From NCBI GenBank assembly GCA_011947345.1, contig JAAVTG010000559.1, positions 682,001 to 746,000 of the forward strand: 64,000 bases of DNA, written 5' to 3'. Made by a program: the position numbers and the translations under genes. Positions 38,901 to 51,200 of this stretch are shown piece by piece. The notes below the pieces were generated by a model. It ran no database searches. It saw only the letters and a list, made by a program, of their open reading frames with translations, and had not been told where the DNA came from. This DNA comes from Phytophthora quininea (taxonomy: Eukaryota; Oomycota; Peronosporomycetes; Peronosporales; Peronosporaceae). Position 1 is the stretch's first letter. Each line of letters opens with the position of its first letter.

Positions 38901-41900
38901 TCACCGTGAATTGGACATTCCCTACGAAGAATGTGTTAGTGGACACAAACCCATGAGAAGCAGGAAGCTCAAAAACGTTTGATCCGTGCGCCACAGAAAT
39001 CACTTGCATCAGATACGAAATACTAACAAATCCAGGCAGCGGCTTTGTCTGCTTCGTAATAAGCCCAGCTGCAACGTTCACGTTTAGAGTTCCTGCCGCT
39101 ACACCAACGGGGTTCGTCAGAGTAATGTCAACTGAGGTGATTGATGCAATGGTGTTGGCGGTGCCTGAGGCGACCACCACCGACTCTCCGACTGCCAAGA
39201 ATCGAGTGGGGTCGATCACCATATTGCCGAGCCTGACATTCGACAACACATTGGGGTTCTGCGTTGCATCAGCTGTGAGCTCCAACGCATAAACACCCAC
39301 GTCTCCAGCGTTTAAATCCCCAAGAGCCAGCACTGAGTCAACTGAACTCAGCTTCTGGAGCTCTTGAACCACTTTCTTGTGCGTAGCAGAAAACCCAATC
39401 GGCTCCGTGACTTCACCCCAAAAGCTATCCGGAACGAGCCACTGATATCGTTCTGCCTAGGATCACTCGCATCTTCTTGCTTGGCATCAGTGAACACTGT
39501 GACCGTCGGATACACACTGACCAGTGCATCCTGGCCGGTTAAGTGAGAATGATGAACGAAGATAGTGTCCTGGTCTTCGTCTTCCTGGATAAACGTCACA
39601 TGCCAAGCTTTGCCATACGATCCATAGTTGCTCACGCTTACGTCGACGGTTCCAGGTGCGGTAATCGAGTCAATCGCATCACGCATTTCGGATGCTCCAG
39701 TTTCCTGGAACAGCAATGGTGTGGTCTCTTCGCCCATGTACGACAGTGTGAACGTCCCGCCGATGCTTGATGCCGCGTCAGCGAGAATCGTCTGGATGCC
39801 CTGTCGACCGTGAGCGCAAGCTCCTTCGTACTTTAACGTATGTATCTGTCCATAAACAGGAACACCAGCCGCCCATTGAATGTTATTCGTCCACGCGGCG
39901 TTTGTTGTCCACGGTGCACAAGGAGCGGTACCGAAGGAACTTGGATCAAACTGCAATGTCGGCCACTCTCCAGTGGGATAATTGCCCCAAAAGCGGACCT
40001 TGTAGTCGTTGAAATCCAGAATCTTCAGTGATCGAGCTTCTCCCGTGAACGTATTGCAGGACCCAACGGCAGTGACAGCTATCGTTGTATCTCCTACGCT
40101 TGGTGCAGAATTGACACTGAATTCACAAGAGTCCTTGGAAAAGTCGTTTGGGTTCCGGCTCACTGTAATAACAGTGTTTTGCAGCAGAACTGCAACGTCC
40201 CCGGCAGTAAGACCGCCGTGAGGTGACACGGTTGTGTCCCCGCTAACAACCGTAATTGATCCGGCAGAATAGCCTGTCACTTTAGACGAAGCGGAGCCAG
40301 TCAGTAGTGTCACTTTAAATCCGCGTACTTCCTCCACTGTCACTTTAGAAGCAAAACCCAGGCCTGTCAGTGCGGCTTTCAATGAACTTGCCGAGCTTTG
40401 CGTAATGCAAGCGGATGTAGTTCCTCCTAGCGTCAATTTGAAGCTACCGCCGGTAATGGTCGTCTTCGCGAACAGACGGATGACTTGCACAGCTGACGGT
40501 TCCCCGACAACGTAGGTGTCGCACACATCCTCGTCGTTATTGATCTCAAAGAAGCCATAGTGGTTGGCCGGAACTGCGGCCTGGTCTGCCACTATCGTGC
40601 ATGCACTTGCTGGTAGCGCTAATCCCGTCTCGACCGATGTCATCGACGATAGCAGCTGCAAACCAGGATACGTGCCAGCGATAATTATGTTGGGGTCGTT
40701 ATCGAATGAAATCGTCCACTCGTACCCGTAAGGTCCATGCTCGTTTCCTGAATTGTCAATCTTGAGGATCGACGTGGCAGACGTAAAACTACTCACTCCG
40801 TTTCCTAGCTCGACGTCGATGCTGGTGCTACCTTCTTGAGGTTGGTCGCTAACAACGAAGAAATTACCGTCCACATTCAGAACAGCACCCTTCACAAGCA
40901 GCTGTACTTGCGCTGCAGTCAACGCCGTCGTCGTCAGAGAATTGCCCGGCGCACTGAAGCTGATATCAGTGCTGGCTGTTCCTCGTGCGAGCACGTACAC
41001 CGCACGAGTGACTGACACGGGGCGCATACACGGCAGACTACTCAGGGCTTCCTGCAGAGAACTAGCCGTCGTGTGCACCGGCAGCATTGCAGACACGTCG
41101 TCTCCATACTGCAACTGAAACGTCCCAGCAATATCGTCTTGCTGCAAACTAAAGATCCGAAGTTTCTTCGTCGCTGGTGTTCCGAACGAACTTCCGACAG
41201 CGTATTCCAACATGTACTTCGAGACGGGATCACCATGGTCGACAGGGCTGCTAAGACGAAGCTCCAACTGCGAGCCTGAGATGGGCCACATCCCCGTGAC
41301 ACTTGGTGCGTCTGGAGACGTCGCCACAGACGTCAGCAACGGCAAAGCGCCCCTACCAGTCTGCTGGTAATCAATGGTACTTGCGCCATACCCGTTCTCA
41401 TTGCGAGCAAATGCGCGCACGTAGTAATCATATCCAGACACCAGACCATCCACAATCGTTTCAAAAGCGACATCGGCACCTTTCACTATCTCCTGCACCA
41501 CTACATCTGCTCCTGTTCCCTTCAGCAAGCTCTTGTCGCTGACCACGAGCATCGGTAAGTCGCCCATATTCGACAAAAGGTGATACTCCACCTCGCGCCA
41601 AAATTCGCATTGTCTGTTCGTGTCACGTTCAACCGCCCTACTGTTGCCAGGTTCTGGAGCTTTGTCCTGACGTCTACTCCAGTATCATTGTAGTCGATCA
41701 CAACCCCACTGGACGATCGAAACGTGACAGTAAACGAACCACTAATGTCATTAGCCTTCGCTGTCGTGGAAATAGCCTGCACTTCCTGTACCGCCCCGCC
41801 AAGTTCCTGTGAAGCCACGATCGCATTTCCACCGAAATCGCTCTTGATCGGACTCTCGATGCTTACAAAAGTCGCGTCATTCACAGCTGATACAGCCACG

Positions 41901-43259
41901 TTGCAATTGGGGCAAGCTACACCAAACACATCCTTAAACGATATGTCCCCAGTTTTTATATCCGCACGAAGACATGGTGACGCTGGACAGTTGACACTTT
42001 CGATCGACTCAAACGTAACGTGCCAGTGATAGCCGTTCTCCTTCGTGGGACCGGTGCGCGACACCTCGACAGACCCAGCACCTGGCAAACTGCTGATCGC
42101 GCGTTTCATGTCGGCTGCGTCCGCGCTCGAACTCACCGTGGTCTTCTTACGCTTGAATGCCGTGACGTGTAGTGTTGAACCGTCACTCCATGCCGCATCG
42201 ATCGTTAGGTAGGTGGGGAAAACATTCACGACTCCAAACTCCGTCTTGCCAATTCGGATTTGCTCGCCAGCCGCAATCATCGTCCTGAAGTCGCTCGAAG
42301 TGGACACTGTCGTAGACGACGTCGTGACTTGGACGTTCCCCAACGCCGTGTCCATCAACTCAATCGTAGCCAACGTTGCGCCACGGACGTGATACGAATC
42401 CAACGGCAGCTCGGTGTCTGTGAACGGGGCAGTGGCGTGCACCGTGAACACCTCTCCTGCGATGCGGATCCAATCTCCGCGGTTAACCAGTCCGAGCATC
42501 GAGTACCCCGTCGTATCCGCCGTCTTGGACCCTGCGGCTACGGTGGCTATTGTTTCCAGAGTTGCTTATCCAATTCCCTTTAAAGCCCACCGAGACGTCA
42601 AAGCTGCCTCCTATCATGTCAGTTCCATCAGTACTCGACACAATCTCCCACACTCCAGGTCGAAACCCAGCCACCCCCGTCGTCACATGAGCTCCTTCAA
42701 ACGAAAGCACTCGGTTCAAAGGCTGGGTCGGAAGACACCCCGTCGTATCTCCCTGGATCGTTTGGGCCTGCGGGCCACTCACCAAATAGTCTCCGTCGAA
42801 GGTGACCGTGTACACGTACCCGTTCTTGACGGAGTCGTAGGCAGACCTGGTCACGGCGACGCTGTCCACATTGGACATCTCCTCCAGCACCATCTCGAAC
42901 TCCACGTCGCTGGCGTTCCACGAGATGCAAGACGACACCTGAGCACTGATGGCGTTCTGGAACTGCAGCTTGTAGCCTCCCGCCAGCAGCGGTCCGTTGG
43001 CTGTGACTGCGAAAGTCTGCACCTCGTTGACACGATGAGCCACCTCCACCTTGTAGCCCAGTACGGGCGCTCCATTGACTCCTTCAGGCTTGACATTAAG
43101 AGGAGGAAATAGCTGCACCCTTAGTGCCGTGTCACTGGCTGGAGATACCAAAACCTTCTCGGGAGGACCAGGAACATCTTCCGGCAAGAAGAACTCGCCC
43201 ACTACAGCAGCAACTAGGGACAAGAGCACACATAGTGGCCACAAACGACGGCTCTTCAT
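21000..43259 (-). CDS. Giant secreted fibronectin-III repeat protein, copy B (frame-broken)
   Basis: This is one gene of roughly 7,400 residues on the minus strand, starting at 43,259 with a signal peptide (MKSRRLWPLCVLLSLVAAVVG, then EFFLPEDVPGPPEKV). Architecture is as in copy A: FN3 domains mixed with ~90-residue E-V-Q...W-x-T-F...G-D-L-P modules, no membrane anchor, and FN3 domains at the C-terminus. It is longer than A because of about 6.5 kb of extra modules (28,440-34,985) and a 13-residue tandem array. Roughly twenty frame breaks interrupt it. Those I checked are one-base deletions. Many coincide with breaks in A (41,57x; 38,40x; 37,57x; 35,97x). Others are private: 39,416-39,419, ~38,892 and 37,956-37,959, where copy A keeps the frame. 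Function is not established; an extracellular matrix, surface or zoospore-cyst adhesion role is inference. Confidence 0.8.
28440..34985 (-). other. Coding segment present only in giant gene copy B
   Basis: Copy A passes directly from an FN3 domain (TIPIV at about 9,668) to LLAGIPYYVHVAAS (about 9,710). Copy B has about 6.5 kb between the equivalent positions. The segment encodes more of the same W-x-T-F modules plus the 13-residue array, with frame breaks like the rest. It is either an in-frame loss from A or an expansion in B. Confidence 0.75.
34631..34977 (-). repeat. Nine tandem 13-residue E-x-Q repeats in copy B
   Basis: Read on the minus strand, consecutive 39-bp units (one of 42 bp) encode VREMQSIMLQSDV, VNEEQFVDATVKV, VNEEQVVRTTFTG, VDEIQLIKTTNNAL, VDEIQQVVTSATD, RDEVQELRLDGDD, VDEIQAIRTIIPD, TLEVQQIQVGVAR and VSEVQSITF. 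The core is [VR]-x-E-[IVE]-Q-x-[IVL]. DNA copies are diverged, so the array is old or under selection for the motif. Confidence 0.85.
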
Positions 43260-43449
43260 CGCTTCGGTGGTCTTGGTTTGATGGCGCGAATTGGATACGC
43301 GATCTTCATTTTACTGGTAGTATCTTTCTCAAATTCTGTGGTCTTTCTTGACAACTATATATAGCGTAATACAAAAGCGAAGTGTTAGTGGATATGGAAG
43401 GAAAAAGAGCATAGAAAACTCGCCAGAACGAAAGAAACTCATTGTGGGG
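43260..43449. promoter_or_regulatory. Shared divergent promoter region, copy B / STK36
   Basis: Only 190 bp lie between the start codons of copy B (minus) and the kinase (plus). TCATTTTAC at 43,306-43,314 on the plus strand fits the oomycete initiator core and would drive the kinase with a leader of about 140 bp. No FPR follows it. The interval is too short for two independent extended promoters, so co-regulation is possible. Confidence 0.5.
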
Positions 43450-46400
43450 ATGGAGAACTACCATATACTGGAGAAGATCGGCGAGGGCTCCTTCGGGAAG
43501 GTGTACAGAGGGCGCCGCAAGTACTCTGGGCAGGTTGTGGCGCTCAAGTTCGTCACGAAGCAGGGAAAGAGCGCGCGCGACCTGGACAACCTCCGCCAAG
43601 AAGTAATAATTTTTAAATCGGGAACTGCTAAGTTTACATACTAACTTTTATTATGTAAAAATAAACAGATCAATATTTTACGAAGACTGAACCATTGCAA
43701 CATCATTGCCATGATGGATTCCTTCGAAACCGATACTGAGTTCTGTATGGTGACGGAGTATGCTCAAGGCGAACTGTTTCAAGTCTTGGAGGACGAGCAC
43801 AGTCTTCCCGAAGAAGAAATCCAGAAAATTGCCATCCAATTGATCCGGGCGCTGCATGTGCTGCACTCGAACCGTATTATCCATCGAGACATGAAGCCTC
43901 AAAACATTTTGATCGGTTCCAAGCAGCAGATCAAGCTCTGCGACTTTGGCTTTGCTCGTGCGCTGTCCAACGATGCAAGTTTGCTGCGGTCGATCAAAGG
44001 TACACCGTTGTATATGGCTCCGGAATTGGTGCAGGAGAAGCCATACAATTACACAGTGGACTTGTGGTCTCTCGGTGTGATCTTGTACGAATTAGCTGTC
44101 GGGAAGCCGCCGTTCTTCACAGATCGGATCGTTACTTTAATTCAGATGATCGTCCGCGAACCTGTGAGATATCCATCGACAATGTCTGTCGACTTTCAAG
44201 GCTTCCTCAAAGGTTTATTGAATAAAGACCCAGCGCAGAGATTCACTTGGCCGCAAATTTTGGCGCATGCGTTTGTCCAAGAAACACCCGAACGACAAGA
44301 AGCACGACTGGAGCTTGAACGTCAAGTGCGAGCATTACCACGATTCTTTAAGGAAAACGAGCTGCACCATTCCCCAGCTGCTGACGAAAGGTCAAGCCGA
44401 GTGTCGAACGGCTGCGATCATGTGACGAATGGAAGATATGTGACCCCGAAACAGGACGGCAGGTGGCCAGTACGGAGGAATTACCAAAAAGCAACACCAA
44501 GGCGAGCCAGAAGAAGACATCACCCAGTGGGAACAATAATCGCGAGCACTCATCACCACAAACGACTCTCGGCTCTCCCCGCTCAGTGATCATCGAAGCG
44601 TTTTACACTACCTGGGACCGGATTAATAAAGAGCTCGATATCAAGCATGTGGAAGTGGGGATACTTGGAGCTCCTCTCTTTTCGAATGCTATTTGCCTGC
44701 TCCCGTCGATGCAAGCTAGCGAACTGACGGAGGACGTTCTCAAGAAAATCGACGCCTTGTTACACATACTGTATCGCTCGCTTGTGGCTGTACTAAAGAT
44801 TACCGATCGGTTCACGCAAGTGGGCAGCTTGCTCCAGGCCAAAGGCAATGTGCATCGCTTCCTAAGTCTCATTGTGGAGAATTGCCAGGTCATTCGAGCG
44901 GACGATGAAGTGAAGAGCGAGATAGCGTACAAAGCGGTACGGTGCTCCATGATCTGCACGACGATTGTCAACTCGCTTGAACCGGATGGAGAAGTGATGA
45001 AGCAGCTGGATTATCGGGAGTTCTGCAAAGCTGATATCGAAGTCATTTCGCGCGTGTTAACTTGTAAGGATAGTGCTGTGGTAGTGACCCGCTCGAAAAC
45101 GCTCAAGTGGCTTGGATCAATGATCGATCAGTCTCAAGACTTGACGACCCTGCTAGAGATTATTTATCCCTCGGGGTAATCCAAACCTTATGCGAAATTC
45201 TCGAGGCCTCAGGAACATCGCGGTCGCCCGGTGGGAGGATCTCGAAGAGCGGTCGAGAGTTGGGTCTGTATTCGGTATTTGCACTGGCTTCGTTTGTTCA
45301 TCCTGATGGGAAAAGTTGGGGTTCTCTACAGCCGTTCCCTATTGTGACACTAGTTCAAAAGGAGATTGCTCCTGTTGGAAGCTCCGACCTTCACGACTTT
45401 AAGCATCTGAACAAACTTCGTATAAAAGTCCACTCGGAAGTTGGGTCACAGCTTCTTAGCAACGGTTTAAGCGAGCTAATCGCCTTACTTCGTGACGAAA
45501 TCATCGACCGCATAAAGCAAAAGCGCAAGGGGAAGGCGATGAAACAGATGGAGACGATGATGAAGGAGAAGAAGACGCTGACCAATCTACTACCTGCTGT
45601 ACCCTGAAGATCTTGTTGCATGTCTGTCGGTCCTCTGCGCCACTCTCCAGGAAGTTAACAGTGACGGAGATCGTATTTCAGCGCAACCGCAACACGGATT
45701 TATTCACGATTCTGCTCTGGGGCTTTGCATCGGGAGCCTTGCACGGGATCGAACAGTACTTTGCTACCGAATTCTTATCCGTAATCTTGCGTCGAGGGGT
45801 TCTTGAGAAACAACTAGTTTGGCGTTGTGTACAGACGTTATTCCCACTGCTGCAAGAGGCAAGCGACGTTGCGTTACTGAGTGCTTTAAGCGCATTCTTT
45901 GCTGAAGTCATTGAGTCGTGTACTATTGACGCGTCTGCTCTCGGTGATGACGGGGTTCCAGACACACTAGACACACAGAGCAAGGAGCTGTGGGATTTGG
46001 TCGTTCGTGGAGCACTCACTCCCCAGTGTTCTGACGCGATATTTCGTCTCTTCAGCAACAATACACTGAACGAAGACGGAAATTTTGCCGCGAGCAGTAA
46101 AGCCCAGATACTGACAAGCTACAACATCCGAGCTCAAGGGCTGCTTGATTCGGGGATCGTGTTCCTATTGCGCGTGGCATCGAAAGTGTCTTCTCCAACT
46201 CGAGAATCTGAGAGCAGTAGAGATGACAATCATAGGGGAATGAAGATGTTCATGTTGGTCTTTGAGCACGACCGAGTGTGGGAGGTATTCGACGATATGC
46301 TGGCAAGTGGCGGGGCCGATTTACTGTCGCCGTGGGGATTATTTTGCTTCCTGAAGCTGCTGCGAATTGTTCGAGAGATCCAATGCAACGAGGCGCAAAT

Positions 46401-47557
46401 GGAAGTCGCCCTGAATGAGCATTTATTGCTGCATCTGGTCAATTTGCTCGAGTTAAAGCACATCGAGTATCTTTTCCGCTGGCCTGAGGTGATCGGTGGG
46501 GGAGTAACGCTGTGAAAGCGCTTGTGCACGCCACGGTTAAAGTGTTGGGTATTCCATTTGCTCACAATGTGTCAGAAAAGCTGCTGGTGGAGACACAGGA
46601 GATTCTGTACGACGCCAAATGCGTGCAGAAGCTCCTCGGCGTGCTTCGCTTCGTGTTCTCGACCAAGGAGCTTCACTTGGAAGCGTCGGTCTTGGAGCTT
46701 CCCATCAGCTTTTGTCTCGATTAGTGACGAGCTCGACACACTTCGGGTCGCAGTTGGTGGAAGCCGACGGGATGATTGTAATCAAGGAATGCGGGATGTT
46801 GCAGAGCACTTGCTCGCCATCTTTGATCATCGACACACTGTTGATTGTCAGTCAGTTAGCTCGCAGCTCTCATGAGAACTATCAATGCATCCAAGAGGCA
46901 GACATTCTACCGGAGCTGTACGAGCTGATGCAGCACTCGGAGGCGATGGTGCGCGCTAAATCTCTAAATTGCATCGGGAACTTATGTCGCCACTCGACAC
47001 TCTTCTACCAGCACTTTCGGGCGCCGCTGGCGGGTAAATCAACCAACACGATTCTGTCCGGATTGATCGGTGGTCTATCCGATCCCGACAGCTACGTCCG
47101 ACGGTTTGCTTGCTTCGCTGTCGGCAATGCTGCCTTCCACAACGGCGACTTGTACGGTGCGCTTCGCCCAGCAATCCCTCTTTTGGTTCAAAACCTTCGT
47201 GACGACGAGGAGAAGACGCGCTCGAATGCTGGCGGTGCTCTCGGCAATCTCGTTCGCAACTCCGACCAACTTTGCGGAGATTTGTGCGCTCACGAAGCTC
47301 CGTGGGAGCTGTTCGAGTTGGCGGTGACTGACACCAGCACGGCGTCGCGTCGCATCGTCCTCTTCTCGCTCGGCAACTTGTGCGTCTATCCGCAGTGCTA
47401 CGACTTCCTCATTCAAGCGGAACCGGGGTTCGTCGGCGAGCTGAAACGGCTGTACGACGACGTCGTTGCTGATGAGATTTCGCGGAGGAATATCCGCCGG
47501 ATCCTAGCCAAGGTCGAGGCACTGGCGGGCGACGATGATGATATCGACAACGAGTAG
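43450..47557 (+). CDS. STK36: Fused/STK36-type serine-threonine kinase with armadillo-like C-terminus
   Basis: The protein is about 1,348 residues, close to human STK36. The N-terminal kinase domain starts at [18 protein letters not shown] with the glycine loop, K33, catalytic HRD (123-125), DFG (143-145) and APE (168-170), and ends near residue 255. This opening is characteristic of the Fused family. The rest is helical, with armadillo-like repeats near the end ([35 protein letters not shown]). Animal STK36 acts in the ciliary central pair and Hedgehog signalling; the plant homologue acts in cytokinesis. A motile-cilium role in zoospores is likely. One 66-bp intron is followed by five apparent one-base deletions (44,444-44,447; 45,173-45,176; 45,602-45,604; 46,498-46,502; 46,710-46,713). 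Restoring each gives one frame, so I call a functional gene with sequence errors. Confidence 0.85.
43603..43668 (+). other. 66-bp spliceosomal intron in STK36
   Basis: It has a GTAATA donor and an ACAG acceptor, with a perfect TACTAAC branch site at 43,639-43,645. Splicing joins ...LRQE to [13 protein letters not shown], restoring kinase subdomains III-IV. Length and branch site are typical of oomycete introns. Confidence 0.9.
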
Positions 47558-47774
47558 GCCAGAAAGAGAATGGGAGTGGTCAATTGAATGGAAAACCGAC
47601 AAGCTATGGTCCTAATGTCTGTCGAGTGTTGGTGTGCAGGCAATCAGCTTGATCGAGCTCTCTTGTTCCGGCGGGCATTAGTCGCTGGTGGAGTGGGTAG
47701 CTGCAATCGCTGGGGCAGTCTTGACGGCGGTGCCGCTGGCTCTGACCTAATATTCGCAGCAGGAAGCCACCGGT
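47558..47774. other. STK36 downstream flank
   Basis: 217 bp between the kinase stop and the 5' LTR. It probably contains the kinase 3' untranslated region. ORFs crossing it on both strands are short and run into the LTR, so no gene is called. Confidence 0.4.
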
Positions 47775-48126
47775 TGTAGTGGATTCCAGGCGTTTCAGCT
47801 TGACTCCACCTGCACAGGCGCCAGAGTTCGATAACAGAAGTGTCCAGCAGCTCCCAGTTGTGGACACGAACTGCATACGATGCAACCGGCAGGCTGCCAG
47901 TGCCTGACCCGGTTGCTGTACTTGGAGTTTGTATGTCAAACTGCACATTTACGGTTGCATCGAGCGTTGGAGCTGACCTACAATGCCAGTTCTCGATTTG
48001 CTTCCAAGCCCTCAAGTGCTTGGGAAGCTTTCATACACTACATTCAGCTATATTGTTGTGGGGTAGCTCCCACACTGTTGTGTGTTGTGTTGGTCATCAG
48101 ACTACAACTACCCGGGACATACTACA
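47775..48126 (+). repeat. 5' LTR
   Basis: 352 bp, TGTAGT...ACTACA, same length as the 3' LTR. Differences from the 3' LTR: tacaatgcc versus tataatgcc, tacactaca versus tacaataca, and gtggggtag versus gtggagtag. A primer-binding site just after 48,126 (aagacatcttt...) could not be matched to a tRNA by eye. Confidence 0.9.
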
Positions 48127-48281
48127 AAGACATCTTTAGTAGAGAAAGATCTACTACTCGTCTACGGCGCGACCTGAAGTGCTGAGACGTCAAGTGGATA
48201 CTTCGCTGGTCGATGTGCGCTTCAACTTGTGTGCTACCGTCCAGCGACTATCTGAAGACCAAGTTCAAGTGCTGATTGACA

Positions 48282-51200
48282 ATGTCAGCCAACGGTGGTG
48301 GATTGACGGGATCCGTACCGCTTTTCACGCCAATTCTACCGCCCAAGATCGAGTCTATCTCGCATGAGGCTCTCGTCAAGTGGCAACGAGAGCGCAGGGA
48401 CTACGAGGACAAGCTCAAGGCGCGCTGCCGCGTGTCGGGGAGACCTACGCCACCGTCGTCGAGTCGGTTGCCCAAGCGTTCGACCCCGAGTTCCTCGAAG
48501 TTTTCTGCACCCTAAAGCTGCGAGTAGCGGTTGAAACTGTGACCGAAGGCGTGTTGATCGCAGAGATCAAGCACATCGTTGACAGCGTGAAGAACGACAC
48601 GCTACCGGACATCAAAGCTCTTTTCAAGGAGTTGAAGATGAACATGGCTGAGAGTGATGGTGAGGCCCGCGTGTTCGACTATTTCAAGTCATTCAACAAG
48701 ATAGTGAAGGACAACGGGCTGACGGATTGTTTCAGCGGGATGGAAGGATCACGCGAGCAAGGGAAGCGCCTGGTGTCGTCGCTGATGCCGATCACGCCGA
48801 AGCAAGAAGTCAAGCAATGCGTGCGCTTTACACACAAGCCCGCGGCCACCAACCCGCCCGAGCTATTCACGCTTATCGTCGACAAGGCTCGTGAACATGA
48901 GCGACAGTTCCTGCGACTGAAGACGCAGAAGGAGCCGGCTACACGTGACCGCGACGTTCGCAACGCCAGCCAAGTTCTAAAGTCAAAGAAGCGCTGGAAC
49001 TCCAACGACAAGCAGCCCGAGTTGCTTACCAATAACGCCGCTGCTGCCAAGTCCAAGGTGTCGACGGAGAAGAAGTCGAAGCCGGCGGGCAAGTCGTCCA
49101 AGAAGCCGCCCGGTCCGTGCCCGAAGTGCCAACAGATGCACTGGCTGAGGGAATGCCCCAAAGCAACCGAGAGCGAGAAGACTGAGCTGCTCAAAACGCT
49201 ACGCGAGGCAAGGACCGCCAAGAAGACGCGACTGAAGCGCCTTGGAGAGATGCTGCCGAGTGCTGAACGCCAAGTGACGATCAACGGTGTGTTGGAGCTT
49301 CCATATTGCCCCGACAGTGGATCAGATTACACTGTAATTGGTCGTTCACACTGGGAGCAGCTGTGTGTCGCAGACCCAAGCGTCGTTGCAGAGCCTTTGG
49401 CAGACCCTGTTCGCACTCAAGCGTTTGGTGCCATGTGGCTGACGGCCAGAGCAAAGGCCCGTCTCCACATCCTAATTCACACTGCGGTTGGAGCCGTGGA
49501 GCCGATGGAAGCTGTGGATGTGGACGACGATGAATTCATAGTGGGGAACGATTTGTTGACACTACTCGGTATCGACGCCGATAGACAGTTGGAGCAACTA
49601 GCTGATCGCAATGAGGACGAAACGAGTGGTGACCCGATTGAGCTCGAGGCAGACGAGATGCCGATCGGTTCGAGTGAGCAAACCCCAACTAGTGGTGACA
49701 TTTTTGCCGCAGTGGAAAAGCTTGTGAAACGTGCTGTGGAGAATGGATTCCCAACGGAACGAGTAGAGCAGTTGAGGACTATCGTGCACGCTTACGATGT
49801 GTGGCGCTTGGAGTTGCAGGCAGACCCTCCTGCCAACGTCCCGCCACTTGAAGTGCGCTTGCAAGACGGGGCTCAACCAGTTAAGTGTAAGCCCCGGAAA
49901 TACCCTCCTCGCATTCGTGTTTTCCTACAAGATTTTAACTCTCGTTTGGTGGATCTAGGATTGGTGTACGAAAATCCTGGAAGCCGCTGGTCGAGCCCCG
50001 TACTACCGGTGAAGAAATCCTCGGACTTCATGGATTTACGCCAGACGACGGATTACCGAGCAGTCAACTCCAAGACGGACGTGATGGCAGCGGTAATGCC
50101 GATTTTATCTGTGGTAATGGAACATGCGCGTGGAAACAATCACTTTGGCTTGTTCGATTTCCTTAAGGCTCTGGCAGATGCCTCTTGCTGAGATCTGTCA
50201 GGACATCTTCTCCTACATGACCGACCAGAAGATTTTCACGCCAAAGCGAGTCCCACAAGGCTGCAGTGACGCGGCAATATTTTTCCAGAAGACTTTGGAA
50301 GAGTGTTTCGCCAGCCTACTCTACAAGCATCTACTTATCTGGATCGACGACTTGTTACTGTACGCTGTTGACTTGGATACCTACCTGGACAAGCTCGCGG
50401 AATTTTTCTCTCTGTTGAACCAATTTGGCCTCAAGCTGAGTGCCAAGGAGTCAAGCTTGTACCAAACAGAGGTCAAATGGTGTGGCCGAGTACTGAACTC
50501 GAACGGCGTTCGACACGACTCGACCCGGATCGACACACTTCGCGCCATGCCTTACCCTGTCACTGCTGGAGAGTTGCAGCAATTCGTATGTGCGATCAAC
50601 TGGATGCGCGAGAGTATCGTTGACTTCGCAAGGCATGTTGCACCCTTACAAAAACGACTCGATGTTGCGCTCGCGGCTACTAAACGCACACGCCGTGCTG
50701 CTGCGGGTATCGAGATCACGCTCAACACGGAAGAGCGGCAGGCATTCGATGACGTCAAGGATCTTTTGGCCACGTCGGCTACTTTGGACTTTCCGAATGA
50801 TGCCTCTACGACCTGTTTGTTCACCGATGCGTCGGAAATTGGATGGTCGCTCATCGTAACTCAAGTGGAGAACTTTGATCCCAAGTTACCGGTCACCAAA
50901 CAGCCCCATCGGCTACTGCATTGCATGAGTGGAACCTTTACTGGGAGCAAGAAGAATTGGACAGTAATTGAGAGAGAAGCGCTGCCGATAGTTGTCGCTT
51001 GCGATAAGCTAGACTATTTGCTGCTGCGTCCGAAGCCGTTCCGCATGTACTGTGACCACCGGAATCTTATTCACATGTTCGCTTCACACGACAGCGTGAA
51101 CAAACATGTCAAGGGCAAGTTACTACGTTGGTCGATGAAATTGATGAACTTTCGTTACGTGGTAGAACATGTGCCGGGACCGGAGTACGTTTGGGCTGAT

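Larger units (their letters stand above)
25050..43170 (-). repeat. Right arm of large inverted duplication (high-identity part)
   Basis: This is the partner of 1,436-13,087 on the opposite strand. Near-identity is interrupted at about 35,860-28,430, where the copies diverge and B carries extra sequence. It ends abruptly near 25,050, inside the codons for EVYAYN. The divergent remainder continues to 21,000. Confidence 0.85.
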
